This document shows positions 44,504-52,885 of a DNA stretch of 64,000 nucleotides, in pieces. This DNA comes from Lautropia sp. (GTDB taxonomy: Bacteria; Pseudomonadota; Gammaproteobacteria; Burkholderiales; Burkholderiaceae_E), in NCBI GenBank assembly GCA_030532895.1, contig JAUNKF010000010.1:49546-113545 (forward strand), given 5' to 3'. The notes beneath the pieces are model-generated. The model was not told where the DNA came from and did no database searches. It was given only the letters and a program-made list of their open reading frames with translations. Each line of letters begins with the position of its first letter. Position 1 is the stretch's first letter. The position numbers were made by a program, and so were the translations under genes.

Positions 44504-45217
44504 TCAGGCTGGCACGAAGACGTAACCAACGCCCCAAACCGTCTGAATGAAACGGGGGTTTTGCGGATCAGGTTCGATCAACTTGCGCAGCCGGGAGATC
44601 TGCACGTCAAGACTGCGGTCGAAAGCACCATATTCGCGTCCACGGGCCAGCAACATCAGCTTCTCGCGAGACAACGGGATGCGCGGATGACGCACCAGCA
44701 CCTTCAGCACCGAAAACTCGCCTGTCGTCAGGTTGAGGCGGACACCGTCGCGGGACAAGGTGCGCGTGCCCAGATCGAAGACGAAGGGGCCGAAGGAGAC
44801 GGCGCCGATATCATGCATGGCGCCCCCTGGCGTGTCGGCTGGCACCTGTCGGCGCAGCACGGCATGCACCCGCGCAACCAGCTCACGCGGGTTGAAGGGC
44901 TTTTGCATGTAATCATCCGCCCCCATTTCGAGGCCAATGATCCGATCGACATCATCGCCCTTGGCCGTCAGCATGATGATCGGCGTTCGGTCGTTGGCGG
45001 CGCGCAGCCGGCGGATGATGGACAGGCCATCTTCACCGGGCAGCATCTGATCGAGAATGATCAGATCGAAGCTCTCTCGTTGCATCAACCGGTTGAGGGA
45101 AGCAGCGTCAGCGGCGAGCGTGACTTCAAACTGCTGCTCGGTCAAATACCGGTTGAGCAAATCCCGAAGTTTGGCGTCGTCATCGACGACGACGAGTTTC
45201 CTGACGCTTGTGTTCAT
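44504..45217 (-). CDS. ompR: OmpR-family response regulator
   Basis: DNA-binding partner of EnvZ. The 237 residues have a receiver domain with acidic pocket VVDDD, phosphoacceptor D56 (LIILDQMLPG), and the switch Lys in MQKPF. The C-terminal winged helix includes LTTGEFSVLKVL, SREKLMLLARGREYGAFDRS and VWGVGYVFVPA. The near-identity of these blocks to enterobacterial OmpR supports the name over a generic regulator. It reads away from a 666-base gene-free stretch that probably holds its promoter. Confidence 0.93.
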   Translation of the reverse strand: MNTSVRKLVVVDDDAKLRDLLNRYLTEQQFEVTLAADAASLNRLMQRESFDLIILDQMLPGEDGLSIIRRLRAANDRTPIIMLTAKGDDVDRIIGLEMGADDYMQKPFNPRELVARVHAVLRRQVPADTPGGAMHDIGAVSFGPFVFDLGTRTLSRDGVRLNLTTGEFSVLKVLVRHPRIPLSREKLMLLARGREYGAFDRSLDVQISRLRKLIEPDPQNPRFIQTVWGVGYVFVPA

Positions 45218-45729
45218 TGGCCGATGATATCGGGTTTTGTAACCTGGTTGTCCAAGCAGCGGTGCCGGCCGTTCAGATCACTGTCAGATCTGGTGATTCT
45301 TACCGGTCGTTACATGCTCTGTAAATGCATATTGCCTGCTTATTCTAAAACAGCTTGATGTACCAGACCCGGACAGATGCCCCCCATCTTCGGCTTCATT
45401 TTGCAAACAGACTTTGGGATTTGCAACGATCTGCTACCGATATCGTTAATACGATGAATTTGGTCGAAATCCCTGCGATCGTGAAAACACTGTGATGTGT
45501 CAAGCCTGCCGACGATCAGGCATTTTGGCGGCACCGATACGGTTGATTTTTTTGAGGTCGATATCCACGACACAATGTGTGTCGATAAAACTGACAGATT
45601 AATATTGCATTTTTTCCGAAAACCAGGGAAATCCATTAAGAAAGCTGGCACAAATCATGCTTTCACGCCAGCAAGGTTGCCAAGGCGGCCACGACAACCC
45701 ACCTTGGCAGCGCGTGGTGCCTTGTCAGC

Positions 45730-45801
45730 CGGTGCTTCGAGCGGTGCTTCGAGGTCCACACAGGGAAGACCCCGTGCAGGACATTCGGTGCAGGACATGC
45801 C
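45730..45801. repeat. short tandem duplications upstream of tsaB
   Basis: CGGTGCTTCGAG is repeated head to tail at 45730-45741 and 45742-45753. GTGCAGGACAT is repeated with a 14-base period at 45774 and 45788. Confidence 0.6.
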
Positions 45802-45856
45802 ATTCGAGAACCTGAGGGATGTCCGGGACGCACGGAACCCACACAAGCTCGAAGAA

Positions 45857-45874
45857 GTGCATCACACGCTCTAG
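45857..45874 (-). repeat. dispersed 18-bp repeat, copy just upstream of tsaB
   Basis: GTGCATCACACGCTCTAG on the + strand. The preceding CGAAGAA corresponds to TTCTTCG that follows the alr copy in its own orientation, so similarity extends past the 18 bases. It ends 9 bases before the tsaB ATG. Confidence 0.7.
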
Positions 45875-45883
45875 AATCCGGAG

Positions 45884-46792
45884 ATGGATGCTCTTCACCT
45901 TGCCTTGTCGATCGAATGGGATGACTGCACCGTGGCGCTGGGCGGCGCAGGACTCGACTGTCTGGAATGGCGTGCCCGTGACATGCACGCTGGCTCGACC
46001 GGGGCACAGGCGTCGCGGGATGCCTTGTCATTGATCGATCATGCCTTGCAGCAGGTCGGTCGGCCGCTGTCGGCCGTCTCCTGTTTTCATGTGAATCGTG
46101 GGCCAGGTGCATTCACCGCCTTGCGCATCGCGATCGGACTGGTTCAAGGGCTGGCCTTGCCGAGGCAGCGTCCGGTGAGTGGTATCGACTCACTGGCATC
46201 GCTGGCGAGTACCGTGCCTGCCTGGCATGGCGTGGCCGTCGGATCCCCCCCGACCCGGATCAACGAGCCGGATGCTCCGGCAGGAACTGCGCAGGATTGG
46301 CTGCTGTGCAGTGCCCTGGATGCCCGAATGGGTGAATGCTATTACGCCGTTTACCACTGTCAGGCCGGCGCATGGCCGACGCCCTTGCTCCCGGCACGCG
46401 TCGGCTCGCCCGAAGCGGCACGTGACGCCTTTGTCGAACAGATCCTGGCCGCAGGCCGCGATGCGGCGGGCCGGACACGAGCACTCAACCTGGCCGGTGG
46501 CGCTTTCAGGGATTTTCCGCCACTTCATGACTGGGCCGTGGCCCAGGGCCACCAACCGGCAGAGGTAGCTCTTCGCCGCCCCAGTGCCGCCGCCATTCTG
46601 CGCGTCGCCACGGCCATCGGTGCACCTTTGCCGGGGCCTGCACGCGAGACCCAACCCTTGTACGTACGCGATCGTGTGGCCCTGGATCGGGACGAACAGC
46701 GTCAGGCCGCTGCCTTGCGTGAAGCACGTCGTCTTCAGACGGCGCCGCCAGCAGGTGCTGCCTTCACGGGTGGTCACGGCCAACACGGATGA
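45884..46792 (+). CDS. tsaB: tRNA threonylcarbamoyladenosine protein TsaB
   Basis: Partner of TsaD in making t6A on ANN-decoding tRNAs. The 302 residues include LALSIEWDDCTVAL, NRGPGAFTALRIAIGLVQGL (the family's most conserved block), GIDSLASLA and SALDARMGECYYAVY. It is longer than E. coli TsaB (about 230) through loops and a 50-residue C-terminal tail. The ATG directly abuts GGAG, so the ribosome site is poor. rimI overlaps its stop (ATGA). Confidence 0.92.
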   Translation: MDALHLALSIEWDDCTVALGGAGLDCLEWRARDMHAGSTGAQASRDALSLIDHALQQVGRPLSAVSCFHVNRGPGAFTALRIAIGLVQGLALPRQRPVSGIDSLASLASTVPAWHGVAVGSPPTRINEPDAPAGTAQDWLLCSALDARMGECYYAVYHCQAGAWPTPLLPARVGSPEAARDAFVEQILAAGRDAAGRTRALNLAGGAFRDFPPLHDWAVAQGHQPAEVALRRPSAAAILRVATAIGAPLPGPARETQPLYVRDRVALDRDEQRQAAALREARRLQTAPPAGAAFTGGHGQHG

Positions 46793-47340
46793 AAACCCCC
46801 TTTGCACTCACGGTGCGTCGCATGCGCACCGATGACCTTGACGCGGTCATGGCCACCGAATCACAGGTTCAACGCTTTCCGTGGCGACGGCAGCAATACG
46901 AGGATGCGCTCGCCGCCGGTTATCAGGCTTGGGTGCTGGTGGCGCCGCCCCGGCCCGCTCAACCGCTGCCGGCACCACCTGTCATCGCGCATGCCATCCT
47001 GATGCCCGTGATCGACGAGGTTGAATTGCTGACGCTGGCGGTGGCGGCAAACTGGCAAGGTCAAGGACTGGGGCGTCGGTGGTTGAACTGGCTGCGCCTG
47101 AACGCGCATCAGCAAGGCATGCAATCGATGCTGCTGGAAGTGGCTGCTGCCAATACGCCAGCCATCAGGCTCTATCAGGGGGCCGGGTTCCAGCGTATCG
47201 GTGAGCGCCGTGCCTATTACCGATCGACCGACGGGCAGCAGGATGATGCCTGGGTCATGCGCTGCGACCTGGGCAAGCTTGGCGCCTGCCTGGCAGAAGC
47301 AGGGTCAACGACGGATGAGGCGCTGCATGTCATCGATTGA
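46789..47340 (+). CDS. rimI: ribosomal protein S18 N-acetyltransferase RimI
   Basis: GNAT acetyltransferase acting on the N-terminal Ala of ribosomal protein S18. The 183 residues contain RMRTDDLDAVMATE, the acetyl-CoA loop NWQGQGLGRRWL, and LLEVAAANTPAIRLYQGAGF with RRAYYRS. A Pro/Ala-rich insertion between strands makes it longer than E. coli RimI (148). Its ATG overlaps the tsaB stop and its end overlaps the next gene by 14 bases, so the three are coupled. Confidence 0.92.
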   Translation: MKTPFALTVRRMRTDDLDAVMATESQVQRFPWRRQQYEDALAAGYQAWVLVAPPRPAQPLPAPPVIAHAILMPVIDEVELLTLAVAANWQGQGLGRRWLNWLRLNAHQQGMQSMLLEVAAANTPAIRLYQGAGFQRIGERRAYYRSTDGQQDDAWVMRCDLGKLGACLAEAGSTTDEALHVID

Positions 47341-48460
47341 ACGCCGCCGTCGCGCCTGGGCTGCCCTCAAACTTGGCCCCCTCTGGCAGCCCGTGGAGGG
47401 CTTGCTGCCCCATGCCCCCATTGCCCAGCCTTCACCCGTCGCCCCGCCGGCGGCCTACGGCCGTTTGGAAGATGATGCGGGCATGCCAGCCCAGATGCCC
47501 CCACCCGATGATGTCTGGCAGCCGGCAGGCGCCGTGCACGACACGCCGGAAGGGGCCTGGCTTGCGATGGCGGCCGAAGCCGAACACTATGCCTCGACCG
47601 GCGAGCCGATACTGGACGAGCACGACGTGGGTGCATCGACGCCAGCATCCGCGCCTCCCGCCAGCCCTGACCCCATGACGGTGCCCACACCGGTGGCAAA
47701 ACCAATGCGCGAGTCGGGCGCTTCGGCAGCAGCGCCACGACTCGGTGCCACCAGCCCCGCGACGCATGCCCACGAAGCCACGGCGCCGGAAAGCTTGATC
47801 GGCGTGCCATCCGGTACCAGTCGTCCAGACCGCAGTCTGCCGGATGCGCTGCGCTGGCAGCAATTGCGCGAAGCCGTCAGTAACTGCCATCGTTGTGGGC
47901 TGGCCGACACCCGGCAGAACACGGTATTTGGCCGAGGTCAAACCGGTAAAACCCGCTGGATGCTGATCGGCGAAGCACCTGGCGCCGAAGAGGATCGGCG
48001 TGGCGAAGCTTTCGTGGGGCAGGCCGGGCAGTTGCTGGATGCCATGCTGTCGGCCGTCGGCATCGATCCCGCCACCGAGGTCTTCATCGCCAATGTGCTC
48101 AAATGCCGGCCGCCCGGCAACCGCAACCCCGAGTTGCACGAAGTGAACCAGTGCGAGGGCTATCTGCACGAGCAGATCCGCCTCGCCGATCCTGACTGCA
48201 TCTTGCTGTTGGGCCGATTCGCCGCCCAGAGCGTGCTCAATTCAAGTTTGTCGATCAACCGGCTGCGCCACCGCGTGCACCACATCCGGCTGGCCGGCCG
48301 CGAGGTGCCGGTGGTCTGCACCTTCCACCCGGCCTACCTGCTGCGCAATCCGCTCGACAAACTGAAGAGCTGGGAAGACCTGTGCCTGGCCCGCTCGGTT
48401 CTGACAGCGCCGGGCGATGAAAAGCTACCCTTGCCCCCGCGTCGCTCACCCTCGCACTGA
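47327..48460 (+). CDS. family 4 uracil-DNA glycosylase with long N-terminal extension
   Basis: Iron-sulfur uracil-DNA glycosylase. The catalytic region starts near residue 180: CHRCGLADTRQNTVFGRG (first two cluster Cys), IGEAPGAEEDRRGEAFVGQA (uracil-binding and catalytic loop), NVLKCRPPGNRNPE with CEGYL (further cluster Cys), and TFHPAYLLRNP. The 377-residue length exceeds the usual ~200-280 because of about 175 low-complexity Ala/Pro residues ahead of it. The ATG at 47327 overlaps rimI. Confidence 0.9.
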   Translation: MSSIERRRRAWAALKLGPLWQPVEGLLPHAPIAQPSPVAPPAAYGRLEDDAGMPAQMPPPDDVWQPAGAVHDTPEGAWLAMAAEAEHYASTGEPILDEHDVGASTPASAPPASPDPMTVPTPVAKPMRESGASAAAPRLGATSPATHAHEATAPESLIGVPSGTSRPDRSLPDALRWQQLREAVSNCHRCGLADTRQNTVFGRGQTGKTRWMLIGEAPGAEEDRRGEAFVGQAGQLLDAMLSAVGIDPATEVFIANVLKCRPPGNRNPELHEVNQCEGYLHEQIRLADPDCILLLGRFAAQSVLNSSLSINRLRHRVHHIRLAGREVPVVCTFHPAYLLRNPLDKLKSWEDLCLARSVLTAPGDEKLPLPPRRSPSH

Positions 48461-48594
48461 GCCTCGCACTGATATCTGCACGAGCCTCTCGTCTCGATTC
48501 CGCGACGAGGCGAAGCGCCGGCAGCCCGGTGACCTCGGCGCGCTTCGTTCGACCGGCCCCGAAGAGGCTGTCGCGGGCAGAAGCATGCCTGAGG

Positions 48595-48626
48595 TGTCAT
48601 CCCCGGCAAGTGTCATCCCCGGCAAC
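48595..48626. repeat. 16-bp direct tandem repeat
   Basis: TGTCATCCCCGGCAA occurs twice with a 16-base period (48595-48610, 48611-48626) in the convergent spacer between the glycosylase gene and lplT. There is no known function. Confidence 0.6.
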
Positions 48627-48646
48627 CTCGGACCACCGGGTTCAGT

Positions 48647-49936
48647 TCAATGCGGCTTGTACTCGCCCGGCCGCTCGTGGGGGTCTTCACCGATCAGGGA
48701 TTCGCTGTCGAAGCGACGCTGATTGGTGCGGTGCCACATCATGATGAGGGCCATCGTGCCGGCCACGAGCAGCCCGAAGAGGATCGTGACGGTATTGATG
48801 TCCAGATCCAGCCACAGCAGGAAGGCATAGAGCGACAGCATGACGAGAATGTTCAGGTTCTCGTTGAAATTCTGCACGGCAATGGAGTTGCCCGCACTCA
48901 TCAGCACGTAGCCGCGATGCTGGAGCAGGGCATTCATCGGGACGACGAAGAAGCCGGCCAGCCCGCCGATCACCAGCAACACGACCCAAGCCATGAATTC
49001 GCCGTGAATCATCGTCATCAGCGGCACGGTAAGACCCATCGCCAGTCCCAACGGCAGCACGCGCATCGATCGACGAAGCGGAATTTTCGAGGCGGCCATC
49101 ACGGCCCCCAGCGCCACCCCCAAGGCCACGACCCCTTGCAGGCGGGTCGCCTGATCCAGCCGCATGTCCAGCTGGTGTTCGGCCCATTTCAGCACGAGAA
49201 ACTGGAGCGTCGCGCCCACCCCCCAGAAGAGCGTGGTGACGGCCAGCGCAATCTGGCCCAGCGAATCGCGCCACAAGGCGCTGTTGGATTGCAGAAAGGT
49301 GCGAACCAGCTCGATCGGGTTCCGGGAACGCTCCGGGTAACGGGCACCGGTATCGGGAATTCTCAGATTGATGAGGGCTGCCAGTGCGTAGATGCCGGTG
49401 ATCAGCACGATCGCAGCCTCGGCCGGCGTGTCGATGCCCAGGTCAAGGTAGGGCAGGTCGACGCTCATCAACCAGGGAGCCACCTGTGGCGAGATCAGCA
49501 CGCCGCCCAGCACGGTGCCCAGAATGATGGAGCCGACGGTGGTGCCCTCGATCCAGCCGTTGGCCGCCACCAGTTTTTCAGGCGGCAGCAGTTCGGTGAG
49601 AATGCCGTACTTGGCAGGAGAATAAGCGGCTGCGCCGAAGCCCACCAGGGCATAAGCGAGCAGGGGCGGTACGCTCAGAAGGAGCAGGACACAACCAAGC
49701 AGCTTGACGGCATTGGTGACGAACATCACCTGTCCCTTCGGCATCGAGTCGGCAAAAGCGCCCACGAAGGGAGCCAGCATCACGTAGGAGACGACGAAGA
49801 CCAACTTCAGGAAGGGAATGATCCAGTCGGCCGTCTGCATCTCGCGCAACAGCGCAATGGCCGCGATCAGCAGCGCGTTGTCGGCCAGCGACGACAGGAA
49901 CTGTGCTGCCATGATGGTGTAGAAGCCGGGTTTCAT
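48647..49936 (-). CDS. lplT: lysophospholipid transporter LplT (MFS)
   Basis: Twelve-helix inner-membrane carrier that flips lysophospholipids inward for reacylation. The 429 residues begin KPGFYTIMAAQFLSSLADNA. FVGAFADSMPKGQVMF, AYSPAKYGILTELLPPEKLVAANGW and VPMNALLQHRG, all typical of LplT, follow. The frame is open 107 codons further upstream, but the ATG at 49936 gives the conserved start. It is divergent from alr, the usual lplT-alr-radA neighbourhood. Confidence 0.92.
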   Translation of the reverse strand: MKPGFYTIMAAQFLSSLADNALLIAAIALLREMQTADWIIPFLKLVFVVSYVMLAPFVGAFADSMPKGQVMFVTNAVKLLGCVLLLLSVPPLLAYALVGFGAAAYSPAKYGILTELLPPEKLVAANGWIEGTTVGSIILGTVLGGVLISPQVAPWLMSVDLPYLDLGIDTPAEAAIVLITGIYALAALINLRIPDTGARYPERSRNPIELVRTFLQSNSALWRDSLGQIALAVTTLFWGVGATLQFLVLKWAEHQLDMRLDQATRLQGVVALGVALGAVMAASKIPLRRSMRVLPLGLAMGLTVPLMTMIHGEFMAWVVLLVIGGLAGFFVVPMNALLQHRGYVLMSAGNSIAVQNFNENLNILVMLSLYAFLLWLDLDINTVTILFGLLVAGTMALIMMWHRTNQRRFDSESLIGEDPHERPGEYKPH

Positions 49937-50216
49937 CCGTGCGGTTCCGCATCCACGTTCAGAAAGCCCTGTCACACCATCGGTGCAACCGGAGCCGGGT
50001 TGTAAAAAAGCAGACTGGCGCGCGTCACGACGACTGACACAGCTGTCACGGTTGCAAACCACGGATGACGCGCACCAAGGCTCAATCCGGCATGATACCT
50101 GCAGGATCAGCGCTCGCGGCCGGCAAGACGCATCCCTGTGCTGGTGAAGCACCGGCCAGCACCGTCTCAAAGGCCGTTCGATGCCTGCCGGTTCTACTGC
50201 CGCTATGATTCTGGCT

Positions 50217-51311
50217 ATGCCAAGAACACTGACTGCTTCGATCTCGCTCGACGCCATGCGTCACAACCTCAGCCTGGCGCGTCGTCATGCCCCGGCTGCC
50301 CATCTCTGGGCCGTGGTCAAGGCCAATGCTTACGGCCACGGTCTGCTGCCCGCCATGCAAGGCTTTGCCGCGGCCGATGGCCTGGCCCTGATCGAATTTG
50401 AAGGCGCAGCCAGACTGCGGGCTGCCGGCTGGTCAAAACCGATCCTGATGCTGGAAGGCCCCTTCGATGCCCAGGACGTGGCCCAAGCCGGCCAGCAGCA
50501 ACTCACGCTCACCCTGCACCGGCCTGAACACCTGGACTGGCTCGCCGCCCGGCCCGGCCCGGCCATCGAGGTTTTCCTCAAAATCAACACGGGCCTGAAT
50601 CGTCTGGGTTTCCAGCCCGAGGTGTTGGCCAACATCGTCCGGCGTCTGCTCACGATCCCTCATGCGCGTCTGGCCGGGTGCATGACCCATTTTGCCAACG
50701 CCGATCTGGCCGATGGCACCGCCGAAGCCTCCCGCCACTTCGACGAGAGCTTGGCGACGATACGCGGGCTGCTGCCTGCTGCTCAGGCAGATCAGCTGAT
50801 GCAATGCCTGGCCAACTCGGCTGCCGTCTTCAGCCACCCCGACACACATCGCCAAGGTGTCAGACCCGGTATCGCCCTTTACGGTGCCAGTCCCTTTGCC
50901 GACAGAGGTGCAACCGAGCTGGGCCTGCGTCCCGTCATGCGGCTGCAAGGCAGCCTGATCGCCGTGCAAACACTGAAAGCCGGTGACAGCACGGGCTATG
51001 GTGGCCTCTTCACGGCCAAGCAGTCCACCCGCATCGGCATCGTCGATTGCGGCTACGCCGACGGTTACCCGCGTGTGGCCCCCACCGGCACGCCAGTGGC
51101 GGTCGATGGCGTGCTCACCCGAACACTGGGGCGCGTGTCGATGGACATGATGGCGGTCGACCTGACCCCCGTGCCCAAGGCCCAGCCCGGCGCCGTGGTG
51201 CAGTTGTGGGGCGATCTCATCCACATCGACGAGGTGGCCGCCCACGCCGGTACCATCGGTTATGAGCTGATGTGTGCCGTCGCGCCGCGTGTGCCGAGGC
51301 AGTGCTGCTAG
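50217..51311 (+). CDS. alr: alanine racemase
   Basis: PLP enzyme supplying D-alanine for peptidoglycan. The 364 residues show the PLP-binding K35 in AVVKANAYGHG, LKINTGLNRLGFQ, HFANAD, RPGIALYGASPF and GRVSMDMMAVDLT with the second-base Tyr in GYADGYPR. The start at 50217 gives the normal N-terminus PRTLTASISLDAMRHN. The stop TAG lies within a copy of the dispersed repeat, and the protein ends in an unusual Cys-Cys. radA begins 38 bases later. Confidence 0.96.
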   Translation: MPRTLTASISLDAMRHNLSLARRHAPAAHLWAVVKANAYGHGLLPAMQGFAAADGLALIEFEGAARLRAAGWSKPILMLEGPFDAQDVAQAGQQQLTLTLHRPEHLDWLAARPGPAIEVFLKINTGLNRLGFQPEVLANIVRRLLTIPHARLAGCMTHFANADLADGTAEASRHFDESLATIRGLLPAAQADQLMQCLANSAAVFSHPDTHRQGVRPGIALYGASPFADRGATELGLRPVMRLQGSLIAVQTLKAGDSTGYGGLFTAKQSTRIGIVDCGYADGYPRVAPTGTPVAVDGVLTRTLGRVSMDMMAVDLTPVPKAQPGAVVQLWGDLIHIDEVAAHAGTIGYELMCAVAPRVPRQCC

Positions 51312-51325
51312 CACGTGTCATGCAC
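51308..51325 (+). repeat. dispersed 18-bp repeat, copy containing the alr stop codon
   Basis: CTAGCACGTGTCATGCAC; TAG at 51309-51311 is the alr stop. TTCTTCGTC follows, as in the reverse reading of the copy before tsaB. Confidence 0.75.
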
Positions 51326-51349
51326 TTCTTCGTCGACTGAGACCCTCTC

Positions 51350-52720
51350 ATGAGCACCAAAACCCAATTCGTCTGCCGGGAATGCGGCGCCACCAATGCC
51401 AAATGGCTGGGCCAGTGCCCATCCTGCCAATCGTGGAACACGCTCGAAGAATTTCGTGTCAGCAAAAAATCGACCGCCCGACCAGGTGGCGCAAGCATGC
51501 TGGCCGAAACCTCGCCCATTTCGCTGCTGTCCTCGGTGCCGATCGACTCGGTGCCCCGTCTGCCCACCGGACTGGCGGAGTTCGACCGTGTGCTGGGCGG
51601 CGGGATGGTGCCCGGATCGGTCGTGCTGATCGGGGGAGATCCGGGCATTGGCAAATCCACCCTGCTGTTGCAGGCGTTGGCCAGCATGTCACGAGACCAG
51701 CCGGTGCTGTACGTGAGCGGCGAAGAATCGCTCGCCCAGGTCGCCTTGCGCGCCAACCGCCTGGCAGTGGACGGCTCACGCCTGCCCATGCTGGCCGAGA
51801 TCTCGATGTCGCGCATCATGGAGGCCATCGCGCAGACGAAACCGGCCGTGGTGGTGGTCGATTCGATCCAGACCGTGATGAGTGACGAGCTGCAATCCGC
51901 CCCCGGTTCGGTCTCTCAGGTGCGCGATTGCGCCGCCCAGCTCACGCGACTGGCCAAACAGCAGGACATCGCGGTCGTGATGATCGGGCACGTCACGAAA
52001 GAGGGCGCACTGGCCGGGCCGCGGGTGCTCGAACACATGGTCGATACCGTCCTGTATTTCGAGGGCGACAATCATTCCACCTTCCGGCTGATCCGCGCCA
52101 TCAAGAACCGTTTCGGGGCGGTCAACGAGCTGGGCGTGTTCGGAATGACCGATCGCGGCCTGAAGACGGTCAGCAACCCCTCGGCACTCTTTTTGTCACA
52201 GCATGCGGATTCGGTGCCCGGCTCCTGCGTGCTGATCACCCAGGAAGGCACACGGCCGCTCCTGGTGGAAATCCAGGCACTCGTCGACCAGTCACATGGT
52301 GGGCAGCCCCGCCGGGTGACGGTCGGTCTCGACCCGGTTCGGCTGTCCCTGTTGCTGGCCGTGCTGAACCGCCATGCCGGCGTGCAGTATCACGATCAGG
52401 ACGTGTTCCTGAACGCCGTGGGCGGGGTGCGCATCACCGAGCCGGCTGCCGACATGGCCGTGGTGCTCGCCGTGCTGTCGTCGTTGAAGAACCGGCCACT
52501 GCCACGAGGGCTCGCCGTGTTCGGCGAGCTGGGTCTGGCAGGCGAGGTACGCCCCTCACCACGCGGGCAGGAGCGGCTGCGTGAAGCGCTGAAACTCGGC
52601 TTTGATCGCGTGATCTGTCCGAAGGCCAACGCCCCGCGCAAGCCGATGGCGGGCCTGGAGGTCGTGGCCGTGGAACGGATCGACGAGGCACTGGCCCAGG
52701 CATGGGATCAGCACGCGTGA
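51350..52720 (+). CDS. radA: DNA repair protein RadA
   Basis: RecA-related ATPase that drives branch migration in recombination. The 456 residues have an N-terminal zinc finger (C9, C12, C23, C26), Walker A GGDPGIGKSTLLLQA, the RadA-specific KNRFG motif (IRAIKNRFGAVNELG), and a C-terminal Lon-like domain (GVRITEPAADMAVVLAVLSS). It lies close after alr, probably cotranscribed. Confidence 0.96.
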   Translation: MSTKTQFVCRECGATNAKWLGQCPSCQSWNTLEEFRVSKKSTARPGGASMLAETSPISLLSSVPIDSVPRLPTGLAEFDRVLGGGMVPGSVVLIGGDPGIGKSTLLLQALASMSRDQPVLYVSGEESLAQVALRANRLAVDGSRLPMLAEISMSRIMEAIAQTKPAVVVVDSIQTVMSDELQSAPGSVSQVRDCAAQLTRLAKQQDIAVVMIGHVTKEGALAGPRVLEHMVDTVLYFEGDNHSTFRLIRAIKNRFGAVNELGVFGMTDRGLKTVSNPSALFLSQHADSVPGSCVLITQEGTRPLLVEIQALVDQSHGGQPRRVTVGLDPVRLSLLLAVLNRHAGVQYHDQDVFLNAVGGVRITEPAADMAVVLAVLSSLKNRPLPRGLAVFGELGLAGEVRPSPRGQERLREALKLGFDRVICPKANAPRKPMAGLEVVAVERIDEALAQAWDQHA

Positions 52721-52885
52721 CACCCTGATTCCTCTCGCACCACCAAAACCGCAGGCGGAGAACGGAGCCACGCCGCCAGGGCTTTCGATGCCTTTGCAAG
52801 CATGGCAAGGCCATCCGCGTGCGATTTTGGGGCCAGCCCTTCGGCCCAGCCTCCCTGGGCGGGTGGTGGCCAACGGACTGCCTGT

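Larger units (their letters stand above)
45218..45883. other. 666-base AT-richer stretch between ompR and tsaB
   Basis: No gene can be supported; open frames on both strands read as unstructured sequence. The first 440 bases are clearly richer in A and T than their surroundings. GTTACATG...TGTAAAT near 45312 is an inverted element that could be a regulator site. The 3' part has two short tandem duplications (45730-45753, 45774-45801) and a copy of the dispersed repeat (45857-45874) abutting tsaB. Confidence 0.6.

Noticed and set aside
45340..45874. Two opposed frames (about 100-125 codons) in the ompR-tsaB spacer
   Set aside because: They overlap each other, contain the tandem repeats, and show no protein-like pattern.
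48650..50005. 451-codon + strand frame opposite lplT
   Set aside because: The His/Gln/Arg-rich translation is typical of a shadow; lplT is clearly the gene.
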